Assembly: GCA_949752735.1 (NCBI GenBank)
Contig: OX457036.1
Span: forward strand, 6,875,692-6,939,691
From: Lumbricus terrestris
Lineage: Eukaryota > Annelida > Clitellata > Crassiclitellata > Lumbricidae
Direction of reading: 5' to 3'
DNA length: 64,000 nucleotides
Numbering within the stretch: position 1 is the first letter of the stretch; every line of letters begins with the position of its first letter. The position numbers and the translations under genes were made by a program. Shown piece after piece: positions 45,913 to 56,364 of the stretch. The notes beneath the pieces are model-generated. The model saw only the letters and a list, made by a program, of their open reading frames with translations. It did not search any database and was not told where the DNA came from.

Positions 45913-46526
45913 CACTAATTTATATTGCATAAACTCAACTTTGCGTTTGTTCATCATCATCATCATCATCATCAAAATCCCTGGGCCATGCCCGTAAGTG
46001 TCCGACACCACTCTCTGTCTGAGTCTGTCTCGCGTCATGCTGCCCAGGTTCAACCAGTCCGGTCAGCAGGTCTGCTCCATACCATTACCATCTTGAAGCA
46101 GCTCGACCACCTTGTCTGATTGAAGAGAATATTGGGAGAGAGGCACGAAGGACAACCTGGGTCAATGCCCGTATGTGTCCCACGCTCTCTCCCCCGACTC
46201 TCTCCACTGGTCTGTCCTGACCGGGCTGTGCATGTCAGCTCCACATCATGACACCTTGAAGCATCTGGGTCGCTATGTCGCTTGTGCTGTGGGTTTTGGG
46301 GATTTCTGTGGTCTTGGTCTTTTACTGCCAGTGTATCTCCACCCATCTGGCAAACCTTCCTCATTTTATTCGGGCTTAGGACCGGCACAGGGAATTTGTT
46401 GGTTCCCTGTGGCAGAGGATGGATGCAGTTTAACGTCTTGCCCAGGACGTGTGTATAAATTAGTGTGTGCGTGCCCACGCACGCACACACTAATTTATAT
46501 TGCATAAACTCAACTTTGCGTTTGTT
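45904..46526. repeat. 48-bp direct repeats flanking the RTE fragment
   Basis: 45904-45951 and 46479-46526 are the same 48-bp sequence (GCACGCACACACTAATTTAT to TTTGCGTTTGTT). They bracket 45952-46478, so they look like a long target-site duplication. Confidence 0.85.
45952..46478 (-). pseudogene. RTE-type 3' fragment with (TGA)n tail
   Basis: On the minus strand: CTGCATCCATCCTCTGCC, PVPVLSPNKMRKVCQMGGDT, GQTSGESRGRERGTHTG and finally TRDRLRQRVVSDTYGHGPGI running into a GAT repeat (45953-45973). It parallels 16879-17340. Its 5' end (46454-46499) carries an inverted copy of target sequence. There is no RT domain. Confidence 0.65.
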
Positions 46527-46529
46527 AGT

Positions 46530-47655
46530 TAAGTTATAATTAAGAATTTAATCTTCATCCATGCGCAACTTCTGCTGTATTTACAATCGTAATGTAACTT
46601 TATAAGACAAGTGTTATATTACTTAGTCATAATAACGTCTATTTCCCTTAATTAATCACACCCCTACCATCCTGTTTAACTTCTTCCTGGTATATAGGAC
46701 CTATAGGTCCCTTCTGAAGTGCCTATTGCTCCCTAATCTGTCTCTTAACTCCTTTCCCGAAAGAGTTAATACTTTAATCATAACTTGTGTTATACTATGT
46801 TTTGTTGGCCTACATTACGTTTATTGTGGGAGCATCATTAAATAATTTTGATTTGAATAATGATTTTTGTTATTGATTTACCGGTTCATCAGTTTTCCAC
46901 TCGTCAGCAGTGGATTCTTGGTCCTTGATCTTTCCTCAGTGTGACACCGCCATTCTTGCCCGGGTTCTTTACCAATAATTGATGTATGGATCTGTGAACT
47001 CTTTCAATTGCGATGAATTCTAGCAAGACATTTGGCTTGAACCACTTACTAAAATGATCACCCATCGAATTATTATAATGACAACCCCTTACGTAATCAC
47101 GGTGTTGAACGCACGCAACGTTTATCGTTTGTTTGCGAAAAAGATTGCGCTACAAGAATCAATTTATTAGATAACAATTAAAAGCATATTTTTCTCCGAT
47201 TCAATTTGAGATTCACTTTTTTACAATGGCTTTTCTTCCTTTTTCACATGGAAATTTACAACCGTAAATTGTCTTTATTGAGACTCTGCGTTTGAAAGCC
47301 CTCATAATTATACTGGTTTACAATGCGCGAAGCACTGAGTGAACGAACAATTCGTTTTAATTTCTTTTTCACGGTACGTGTTTTAAACATTCAATAGTCT
47401 TTCGTTAATCTTCATAATTTTTTTTATTTGCGTTATCTTTCAGTGATGATAATTTGTGGGATACAATGGGAAGCAGAACGCTGATACCAACAATATTCTA
47501 AGTCTTTATTTGAAAAAAAACTTAAACAGCGTTTAAGAATGTTAATATGGACTGCGTTAAAACTAATAATGGGAATCCAGTGTCTTAACCGCCTGTGCTA
47601 AATTTAGCGACGCCAATCGTCTTTGTTTTGAGACAAATTAAGTTAATTGAACAGC
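46530..47655. other. Spacer, no recognised gene
   Basis: About 1.1 kb of AT-rich sequence without recognisable frames. Confidence 0.4.
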
Positions 47656-47659
47656 AAAA

Positions 47660-47748
47660 GTGGGTGGAATTTGCAGTTTAACGTCACTGTATTGTAGCAA
47701 AGACCACTAGCGACGACCTCGTCCTTTATCCAGGCTTGGGACTATCTA
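47660..47748 (+). repeat. Family B dispersed repeat, copy 8
   Basis: TTTGCAGTTTAACGTCACTG, GTCCTTTATCCAGGCTTGGG then a diverged end. No leader start codon. Confidence 0.7.
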
Positions 47749-47839
47749 ACTGTAGGCATGGCAAGAGTTACGGTGTCGCCCTGAGTCTCTACCAGAATCA
47801 TTCCTCACTATACGTGAAACTGTTTTTCTTTGGACTGCT

Positions 47840-47915
47840 GAAGTCTGTAGGCCTATCGTCTCTGAGTATAGTTCATGGAAGAGGCGCTTTATAAATTCCC
47901 GAATGAAGGAAAGGA
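47840..47915 (+). repeat. SINE/L2 3' tail fragment
   Basis: GTCTCTGAGTATAGTTCATG and GAAGAGGCGCTTTATAAATT then CCCGAATGAAGG. Confidence 0.6.
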
Positions 47916-47919
47916 CCAG

Positions 47920-48600
47920 TCGATCATCGATCATTGACCCCAAAATTAATGGATTGTATGGACAGACGTCAATTTGAAATATTTCCTGGAATCGACTTTC
48001 CCCGACCTTTCCTTCACTCAATCACCGCTTCCCTATCCCACTCCTTCACCTGGCGGGGAATTCTGACGTACAACGCTACACAACCAGAAGACCAAAGTCT
48101 CGATTTATGTTTCGCCCAAAGCCAATGACTGGTTAAATTTCTAAGCCCAACACCAGTCTAAATAAGACTGCATCTATGCCCTTCGAACAATGAAGCGCTC
48201 GTCAGTCGTCCATCGAACGGTAGATGGCGTATTGGTAATAAAAATAGCTGAAGACTACCCGCCGGTTGAGGTTAAGGGAAGGAAGGTCATCGAGCGTCTG
48301 TTAGTGTTTAATTGATGCCGTCAAAAATGGGTTCACTCTATGCACTCATGCACATTATTATACAATTATGGCATACACGTTAGGCATATACTGTGCTGTT
48401 GCTCTATATGGCAGTTAAAAAATTTATCATATGACGATGCAAAGCACAAATAAACATGTAACGTTGGATTCAGACGGGTTCTATTAAAATTCTACAGCAC
48501 AAACTAATAAAGAAGAAATATTCTGCATTCATTATGCATTTTAAACTCACTTTAAGAGTCGTCTTATCCGTTTCGTAGTTAAAATTTGAATGCTAGTAAT
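47920..48600. other. Spacer, no recognised gene
   Basis: No domain-bearing frame. Confidence 0.4.
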
Positions 48601-48624
48601 TACTATGCTTGTTTGTATGTGCAC

Positions 48625-48740
48625 TTGTTATAGCGCCCCTTCAAGCTCACTACTCAGAGGCGTTCCCGACTGCAGAGCGGACACTGCATCGGAGTTTCAC
48701 GCCGATGCGCTGAGCAGACTGATGGAGACAGGTCATCATC
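48625..48740 (-). repeat. SINE 3' half, truncated
   Basis: TTATAGCGCCCCTTCAAGCT, CAGAGCGGACACTGCATCGG and TTTCACGCCGATGCGCTGAG are the inverse of the SINE body and tail. The tRNA-like head is missing. Confidence 0.75.
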
Positions 48741-48744
48741 GTTT

Positions 48745-49090
48745 TCAAATAATTATTGCTAAACACAATTAAATGAGCAATATGTTTCATGCCATTATAA
48801 GTTCGGCATAAAAGGATTTCCTGCAAAGCCTCTTTTAGGTTTTGTTTCTTGGTATTTCTTTTGGGTTACTCTAGTCCAGCCAGTCAATGGTCTTGTCGGA
48901 CTGTCGGTCATATTAAGGTGTTAAAACTTAAACGCCGAGTACAACAATAATTATATAATCAGGTTCTGTTTAGACACCTTCATTAACGGTTTGTAAGCGT
49001 GTTATATTGTCTATTTCGCACCCTAATTTTTTGGATATCTGATCTTTTGGTGATTTAATAATTATTATTGTCTTATTTTACACAATGTTT
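48745..49090. other. Spacer, nothing recognised
   Basis: AT-rich; no features seen. Confidence 0.4.
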
Positions 49091-49097
49091 GATGGTG

Positions 49098-49158
49098 CGG
49101 TCGCAAACTTGGAAAAAGATTGTGTCGCTAATGACTTTAGTGACCACAGGGTCGTTAA
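49098..49158 (-). repeat. Family B fragment, copy 9 (diverged)
   Basis: TGTGTCGCTAATGACTTTAG and GACCACAGGGTCGTTAAAA match only the GTCGCTAATG...GTTAAA half. Confidence 0.4.
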
Positions 49159-49204
49159 AATGCACGAAACTATTAGAAAACGAAAACTCTGTCCGCTGTA
49201 TAAT

Positions 49205-49300
49205 GCCCATTAATTAATTAATTCATTCATTCATGTTCATTAATTCATTCGATCGTTCGCTCGCTCTCTCGCTCGTTCGCTCGTTCATTTATTCATATAA
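49205..49300. repeat. ATTC/CGTTCGCT low-complexity stretch
   Basis: TTAATTCATTCATTCAT followed by TCGCTCGCTCTCTCGCTCG. Confidence 0.8.
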
Positions 49301-49623
49301 TACACTAATGTCATATGCATGCAGCTCAACAACGGTTTGAAACAAAAGCATTTAAACAGAAATAGGGCAATGCTAACCGTCTTCGTTATATTATAACAGC
49401 GTTGTTAGACAGCAACTGCGTGTATAAAGACAATAAAAGAAATGGCCGCCACCCCTTGAATGGCCCTTGCGTGTCTAGTGCTAAGACTGCATTGAAAAGC
49501 GCAACATATTCAAGTCGACGCGTTTAATTGACTGGAAGCGATGGTGTCGATTAGCACTGCATACAACCTCTGGTATTGCAATAGCAGTCATAAATAGTCA
49601 TAGTTTTTATAATATTATTGTTT

Positions 49624-49716
49624 AATGGGTGGACCCAGATTTGACCAGGGTCTATGACAACAGATGCCGTTACCCTGCACATAAATTTGTTATAGCATAC
49701 TATACAGCATTTTATT
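49624..49716 (-). repeat. Family A dispersed repeat, copy 8
   Basis: GACCCAGATTTGACCAGGG, TATGACAACAGATGCCG and ACTATACAGCATTTTA; diverged 3' half. Confidence 0.7.
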
Positions 49717-50009
49717 TCGTTATGATACAGTTTACTACCTATACAGAGGCAATTAGTGCAAACAATAATAACGACCACGGATATGGTTATGTTATAATTA
49801 TCTGTTCCACGACATAAAGGTGTCTACGACACGCGTTTGTGTATCTTGTCCAAACCTTCATGTGTCGTGTTTTCATCTGTTATAATTATGCTGGTCAGAA
49901 GTGAATGCGTACATAATTTAAAGATAGGCTACATATATTTCTGTATCTAGTGTTGGAGTCCTCAATTTCTTTGCCTCGGCATATGAGGCCTGGTGGCCAT
50001 TCAACTCAA

Positions 50010-50600
50010 TTCAACCGTCTCATCCTCGCACCAAACAGTGTACGGTCAATGTACACATTATGGATGAAATGGCTATTAAAGAGAACGCAGGTGGAGTAGA
50101 AAACTCGAACAGAGAATTTGAATCTCCCGTCTTTTGATTGACTGTAGGTCTACTGATAGCTAACCACTGCGCTGCTGAGCTCCATTATAAGACTGTTCTA
50201 TTTACGGATTTTTAAAAGTACAGTAAAGCCTAATGGGAGACGCTCCCAGTCCAATCAGAGTCTTGCGAATGGTGTCAATGGATTCGGAAGCCAAAAGTAA
50301 TCATCGACAGGAACGATAATCAGACTTCTTCTCGACTTAGATGTCGAACAGATAAACATACAAAATTGTCTCTATATTGTAATTAAATTTTGTCAAATTT
50401 AGTATTATACCTAAGCTTATACTTTCATTGCCGAGAAGACATGATAGGTCCTGCCAGTGTAACCTACATGCTTTCAGCGACAACGAACTATATATTTTCT
50501 GAAAAACTTATTAAGTGGTGTCCAACTGGGAAGATTTATTGTAAATTGCTCAAAATTTGAGCAATGAACAATAAATTTAATATAATGTCAATCGCTTGGA
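50010..50600 (+). repeat. Paralogous tracts T0 and T2, unit 3/4
   Basis: T0 (CGTCTCATCCTCGCACC, GCAGGTGGAGTAGAAAAC) is followed by part of T2 (CCAATCAGAGTCTTGCGAAT, GGTGTCAATGGATTCGGAAG), as at 25.4-26.9 kb. Confidence 0.5.
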
Positions 50601-51054
50601 AAACGTTGGAGGAACATTGTACATGATGCGGCTGACCCTCGGATCGAGGATGGCTGAGAACAGAACAGAACTCGCTTGGATGCCACTCGGAATATTCAGA
50701 AAGGTCAGATCCGGTCCAGAAAGTTAGACGAGATTTCCGTTGAGAAATTCGTGAAATTTGTTTGATTTATAACAAAATACAGGTTTTAGCAAACATACGA
50801 ACTTCTAAATGTACCGTATACATCTGAGCTCTGCAATAGCGTTCAGATAAGAAAAAATAGAACTTTTGAACTTCGAATATTGCGCATGTTTTCAGTGTGT
50901 GAAAATACCTGAAAATAACTGAGAAATGTGTCAGGAGTTGCTAATAATGCTAGTTTTTATTACGAAAAATCTCCATTGAAAAAGTATATGTTGAGGAAAA
51001 AAATCATATAAAAAGTAATAGATAAAAGTGAAAAACTTATATCCAGTGGAAAAT

Positions 51055-51565
51055 GTTTTGGGTGTCTCTCCTTGTCACTTGGTAACGTTGGTACACGGTC
51101 ATATGAATGAATACCGCCTTCAGATTCAATTAACACATGAAGATGATGGATTATATATATTTTCAGAAAAACATATGAAAAGGTGTCCAACTGGGTCAAT
51201 TACTATGATTCTCTTCAATTATGGCTGTTACCTGAACTTTATTGAAGTAACCGATAATAGAACTCGGTATCGCTGCTGAACAAACAGAGCTAAACCGTGG
51301 TAACGTGCGCGGTCAAAATATGAACTTTGTCATCGGATACAATTAACACAGGCAGATGATGGATTAAATGTATTTTAAGAAAAACTGATGAAAAGGTGTG
51401 CCACTGCGCCAATTATTATCATTCCCTTCAATTATGGCTGGTGCCTATTATACTTTATTGAAGTCACCCATAATAGAACTCAGTATCACCCCACATAATA
51501 TAATATACATGTATGTAGTATCACTGCCGATCAAACAGAGCAAAACCGTGAACTGCAAATACAGA
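51055..51565 (+). repeat. Two tandem copies of T2 3' part
   Basis: 51165-51290 and 51375-51545 share GAAAAGGTGTCCAACTG-type starts, CTTCAATTATGGCTG, ACTTTATTGAAGT and CAAACAGAGC(T/A)AAACCGTG. A related stretch is at 27130-27240. Confidence 0.6.
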
Positions 51566-51717
51566 AATTTCGCGGTACTTTGCATACTTTGTATTCGTAA
51601 TCGTAAAACGCCATTCAATAAGGTTAGTTGCGTTTCCGATCAGGACCAGCTCAATTACGAACAAATGCTATTATCGGCAGTGTTGTTCGTGCATTTTCAG
51701 CTTTGTGAACAACTCCC

Positions 51718-51812
51718 CCACTGGTTGCACTCTACCAGTACCAGTCCCGAATCCGGATAAAGGAGGAGGGAGATTTTAATGGCCTTTCTTATTACATAGT
51801 ATCGTTAAACGG
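51718..51812 (-). repeat. Family B dispersed repeat, copy 10
   Basis: CCACTGGTTGCACTCTACC, GATAAAGGAGGAGGGAG and CATAGTATCGTTAAAC are present. Confidence 0.7.
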
Positions 51813-51986
51813 AGACTACAACTATACGTGAACTGAAAAAACACTGAAAAGTGGTGAGCAGACTGTTCCTAACTTCCTGCAGTGGGACTAGCGGTTGAAA
51901 AAGCGAGCTCCCAGAAGCGTATCCGTGTCCTCCGCACATAATGTACAGACCTTCTTCCACACTGGATCTCAGCGCAAGTCCAGCAC

Positions 51987-52174
<188 letters not shown>

Positions 52175-52179
52175 ACGTC

Positions 52180-52290
52180 TTAGCCAGAAATAAGAATTTT
52201 AAACATTTTTCTGAAAGAGTCCACTGAGTCGGCCAATCTGATGTCGTGCGGAAGATTGTTCCGGCGTTTGAGACCAGCAACCGATAATCG
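52180..52290 (-). pseudogene. LINE C-terminal fragment
   Basis: The minus strand reads RLSVAGLKRRNNLPHDIRLA then DSVDSFRKMFKIL and a stop, the usual C-terminus of CR1/jockey-type reverse transcriptases. The GA microsatellite lies just beyond its 3' end. Confidence 0.65.
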
Positions 52291-52299
52291 CTAAAGCTG

Positions 52300-52680
52300 C
52301 AACGATAATATTCATGCCGAAAGAAATATTAAATCGATGGACACCTTTGTGAGTGTTTTATTTTGGCTATGTGTATATTGCAAACCCCTGCAGAAATTAA
52401 CCTGCATACAGGAACATAAATATTTTGGGTGAACGGTAACGATTGTCTCTCTCCGATTGGTCGCCTAGGGAAAAGTAGAAATAATACATTTTAAAGACAT
52501 AATTAATACAGCGCACGCATCTTAGTCTATGAGTAAAGAAACAGGAACGCTAGTCTTGACATTCATTGATCACACAAGCCACAGTATAAACTGATGTTAA
52601 TGATGCATTGTTGATCAATATCTACAACTAAGCCACACTTTACGATATTTCGTAAAGGTCTGATAGAGTCCACCTTTGTA
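52300..52680. other. Spacer upstream of the Olig-like gene
   Basis: No clear promoter motif. ATTTTAAAGACATAATTAAT is AT-rich; a core promoter cannot be pinned down. Confidence 0.35.
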
Positions 52681-52686
52681 CCATCC

Positions 52687-53115
52687 ATGGATATTCAATC
52701 TCACATTGGAGTAACTGGTGTCTGTGGGATAGCAGCAGGAAACGGAGAAAGTTCTAGCTCAGGCTTCCGGATGTCGCTGTCGGTACCTGGAATTCATCTA
52801 ACAGCAAAGAATACCTCAGCATCGAGTCACCGGATGTCCGGAGTTAAATCAAAAAATATTCCGATTTCAAGGCTATGTTCAGCCGATTCTACATTCGCCC
52901 AGCTGAACCAATGTCCTCCTTCTTCCAGGATCCGTTGTGATCCTACATCCACCAGGATCAACCGGAAACAAACACAGTCGACGGATCATGAATCCAAGAT
53001 GGTCCGGGACTCAAGCCACCCGAATTCATTCATGCAGAACGGTCCGGACTCCGCATCAATGGAGCATGTCCGATCCGGTATAATTATAGAGTCCAGTCAC
53101 ACGGAATGCGTTTGA
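52687..53115 (+). CDS. Serine-rich frame upstream of the Olig-like bHLH
   Basis: It is open for 142 codons, starting [16 protein letters not shown] and rich in Ser and Pro ([14 protein letters not shown]). It overlaps the bHLH frame in a different phase, so it joins only through a frameshift or a splice. Olig proteins typically have a low-complexity N-terminal region before the bHLH, so this may be the gene's N-terminus after a small indel. Part of it (from ACACAGTCGACGG) is conserved in the 21.1-kb copy. It may equally be non-coding. Confidence 0.3.
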   Translation: MDIQSHIGVTGVCGIAAGNGESSSSGFRMSLSVPGIHLTAKNTSASSHRMSGVKSKNIPISRLCSADSTFAQLNQCPPSSRIRCDPTSTRINRKQTQSTDHESKMVRDSSHPNSFMQNGPDSASMEHVRSGIIIESSHTECV

Positions 53116-53395
53116 GAATCAACAGCCGTGAAAGGAACCGGATGTATGACTTGAACTCTGCCCTCGATGCCCTTCGTGAGGTCATGCCCTGCGCGAACGG
53201 TCCATCTGTGAGAAAGATGTCGAAGATTACCACTCTCCTGCTGGCCAAGAATTACATCCTCATGTTGTCCAACTCTCTCGATGAAATGCGAAAGATGGTC
53301 GACGATATCCACCTTGGTAGGATCACGCAAAGACATCACATAGTGTGGAAGCAGATCTCGATCATTTCACAGAATGAATTTCTGGACCGTTAACA
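53104..53395 (+). CDS. Olig-like bHLH transcription factor, intact domain
   Basis: From 53106 the frame reads [20 protein letters not shown], then [17 protein letters not shown] and [20 protein letters not shown] followed by [10 protein letters not shown]. This is the whole basic region, helix 1, loop and helix 2 of the Olig family of neural/glial bHLH factors, with the DNA-contacting ERxR pattern kept. Family consensus differs at few positions (RERKRMHDL, KNYILML versus RNYILML). The protein ends about 25 residues after helix 2, shorter than usual, and in-frame stops lie at 52989-52991 upstream. A possible acceptor AG at 53096 (GTCCAG|TCACACGG) would allow a spliced exon. An intact domain beside decayed paralogs suggests selection until recently; it could be a functional gene or a young pseudogene. 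Confidence 0.7.
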
Positions 53396-53720
53396 TCCTG
53401 GAATGATTCTGAAGTTTGCCTATACTTCGCGTGCACTGTATCACTCCGTGAAATGTCAATCGGGTCCACTAAGACCCTATAAGGTCCCATGCTAGGGCCT
53501 ACATCAAATAGATTCACGAGAACTACAGGTGAACCCAAACTCACTCCGTTTAGACCTATGGTCACCTCAGGTTTACCGACGATCACTTCGGTAGATCCAA
53601 TGAAGAAGCAAACGTGGCACCGCTACAACGGAAGGGCAAGCGCACTTCCGCTGCCCGTATGTCACATCCGGTTGCTATAATTTTTTATCAAGTTCGTCTT
53701 GATGCGTCACTTTACAAACG
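53396..53720 (+). repeat. Olig-downstream block, unit 3
   Basis: CCTGGAATGATTCTGAAG, GGTCACCTCAGG, GGAAGGGCAAGCGCACTTCC and CGTATGTCACATCCGGTTGC parallel the 21.4-21.96 kb block, with an internal deletion. A further piece (CATCAACAGCGCGTCATCTA) lies at 54755. Confidence 0.6.
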
Positions 53721-53724
53721 CACT

Positions 53725-54150
53725 TCCACTGTCTTTACTTTTATTGCTTCTTCCATGTTACAGCTCAAACTTTCAAAATATTATAGTTATTACATAGACT
53801 TCTTTATATGTTCTTACGGGTGTCTAAGATCACATGAATTACGGAGAAGATTGCAATTTCCTTGCTTTTCTGCATGAAAAGTTGTCTCGATTAAATCAAA
53901 GCCCATTTTGTGGAAGTATCACATAAACCACATAGTATTGTAACATTTATTTCGGGAATACCGCTCATAACAATTTCATTTTTTGCGACGCGCTTCAGCA
54001 CATCCCAGCAGATTGTGCATGGTAAAATATTATTATAGGCTGGGTAATAGATGCAATAATTCTGCACGTAATTGCTTTGGCAATAGACGATTTAATAAAA
54101 TACGCTCATAGCACTGTTAAGTCAAAGCTGAAAATATGCGTATTGGACTG
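53725..54150. other. Spacer, nothing recognised
   Basis: No frame or repeat recognised. Confidence 0.4.
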
Positions 54151-54154
54151 ACGT

Positions 54155-54220
54155 CAAGTGAAAATTGTTCCGTGATTACTTTCCCATTTAGTAAAGTAAT
54201 CACGCAACAATTTTCACTTG
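54155..54220. repeat. Hairpin with 28-bp arms
   Basis: 54155-54182 and 54193-54220 are inverted copies (CAAGTGAAAATTGTTCCGTG inward) with one mismatch and a 10-base loop. It could be a small foldback element; no T-run follows that would suggest an RNA terminator. Confidence 0.9.
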
Positions 54221-54224
54221 CACA

Positions 54225-54920
54225 CCTGCTACTTGGAAACCTCAGCGGTTAGATAAACAACAAGTTTAGAAAAATTGGATTGTTTCATACACAAGTGACT
54301 CATCTCTGAGCCTTGGTACAATCACCAGTACCGCTTCATAGAACGGATGAAAATAATAATATAATCATAAAATACTTAGGGCTGTGAGAGTGTGAGTCTA
54401 ACCCTATAATATGAAGCCATCAGTCAAACGCTAAAAGACCTCGAGTGACCCGCCTTGCCCCGCCCTTTGACCTACCTCGGCGTGTCTATAGTATCAATTT
54501 TTCACTATCTATACGTCAATCGCTTTTAATCACTCCATCTGCCGTCCACTGGACTATCAGGACTACTAACGAGCGTCGCGATTGTCCGAGGGGCAGTGAA
54601 TTAGCAACGTCGATCAACTGTCTCTAGCATGCGTTACCCTACACCGTTGAATGGCGCTCGTGAATAAGTTGGGCCCAACGTCTCGTCAAGAAGATGGAAT
54701 GCTTTGTCAATTAGACGCTTGTGCTAATCCAATCAACATAATTATGGACATCAACAGCGCGTCATCTAACCTAATGTATTCGCCAATCTACGTCATTGAT
54801 GCGTTATCTTGAGCTGGACATTTACTTCCGTCACGTAAAATTAATGAGCATCGATTGTACCTTAAGCGTCAGGAGCAGCAGATAAAAACCTAATGTTCAA
54901 TTGACCCCACAATAATTGAC
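54225..54920. other. Spacer with a displaced Olig-downstream piece
   Basis: 54685-54770 (GAATGCTTTGTCAATTA, GACATCAACAGCGCGTCATC) matches 21620-21715. The rest is unrecognised. Confidence 0.45.
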
Positions 54921-54931
54921 TCTGATCTAAA

Positions 54932-54939
54932 AATTATTA

Positions 54940-55026
<87 letters not shown>
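54932..55026. repeat. (ATT)n microsatellite
   Basis: About 95 bp of ATT repeats. Confidence 0.97.
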
Positions 55027-55034
<8 letters not shown>

Positions 55035-55297
55035 AAGAATATGTTTGTCCAGCATGTACATTGCACTTAATGCACTAATTAATGTCAGTTAGTCGGCTCG
55101 GTTCTGCTGCAGCCCTTAAAAGTCCATCTCCAAGGAAAAGTTTGAAAAGTTGCACTCAACTAATTATAACAGAAGAATTTGTCGAATTAAATTTACTGCT
55201 ACGCTACCGTAAACATCGATTTCAATGACTCATACTGTTGATTGCATGTGCAGACTACCATGCGTCGCCGAGTAAGACATAAACATAATTTTCGTGC

Positions 55298-55366
55298 ACC
55301 TTTCAATAAATACAATATGTGTATGGTGGGTAACCCACCATACACGTATTGTATTTATTGAAAGGT
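55298..55366. repeat. 69-bp near-perfect palindrome
   Basis: Arms of 34 bp (55298-55331 and 55333-55366) around a single base, from ACCTTTCAATAAATACAAT to the centre GGTGGGT. One mismatch is visible. Confidence 0.93.
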
Positions 55367-55654
55367 ACGTACTATTTTAACGTATTCTATTTTAGGGTAC
55401 GCGTACCCTCGAGCTATGCATGTAGCCATAGGCTACCAAAACCGTCGATGTCCCTTAAGCTAGCAATGAGTCATCGTTAGGAATGCATAACTAACGCCTT
55501 CCTTTTTAAGCTCGACTTGCCATGCATGTTGGTGGTCAGTCCTTTCTCTTGCCAACGTTACAGTCATGATTGTGATTAAAACCGAGTTTGATGGAACTGC
55601 AGAAATCTGGAACAGTGTCGAGTAGGCCTACATGGAGAAACATCAATATTATTA

Positions 55655-56135
55655 TACAGTTGGTCGGATATAATTAATATGCTGCTGGGTAACGACGTTG
55701 TTTCGCTACTCAGACGATGAGAATCGATCTTTATGTCACAGAATTACCTATTACTTATATTAAACCATCAAATACTATTTCCGGTGTCCAAACTAACGCT
55801 TACGAAATTGTTGTAATCTACGTCTTCCAAACTATTAGTGACCTAAAATTATGTATAGAAATAATAACTTCGACTCTTTCGACAATTTTTTTATATTAAA
55901 CAGATGGTTGGTTATAATAAAATTGGTTATATAGCTGTCTAGCGACGTTGTTTCAGAATCAAGACGATAAGAGTAGCTGTCATATAATTGCCTTTGCATA
56001 GCTTACAAACACTTATATAAAACTTTTAAAATACTATTTACGGTGTATAAGCCAAGACTAACGAATATTGTCATATATACTACGTTTTCCAATCTATAGC
56101 CAGATAAAGTGAAAAACAGAAATAATAACGTTGAT
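55655..56135. repeat. Tract T4 tandem pair, about 250-bp unit
   Basis: 55655-55895 and 55905-56135 share TAACGACGTTGTTTC or TAGCGACGTTGTTTC, AAATACTATTTCCGGTGT or AAATACTATTTACGGTGT, and ACTAACG. A third copy is at 29970-30140. Confidence 0.7.
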
Positions 56136-56364
56136 AAAATAGAAAAAAATAAATTTTGGGGCGAACCTCATCCCCCACCAAATATTTACGCTAGGATTTG
56201 TCACAAAAGAAATTGTCTATTTTGTAGGTCCACAAATCAAGGTTTAAAGACTAAGCGAATGGAAAAAAATGTCTAACCAGTGTCGAACGGGGTCCTGAGC
56301 CTCCTAAAAGTTGCCGGGCCGCAGGGTATTAACTGCCGCCTTTCTCTCGGCTGACCTGTATATA

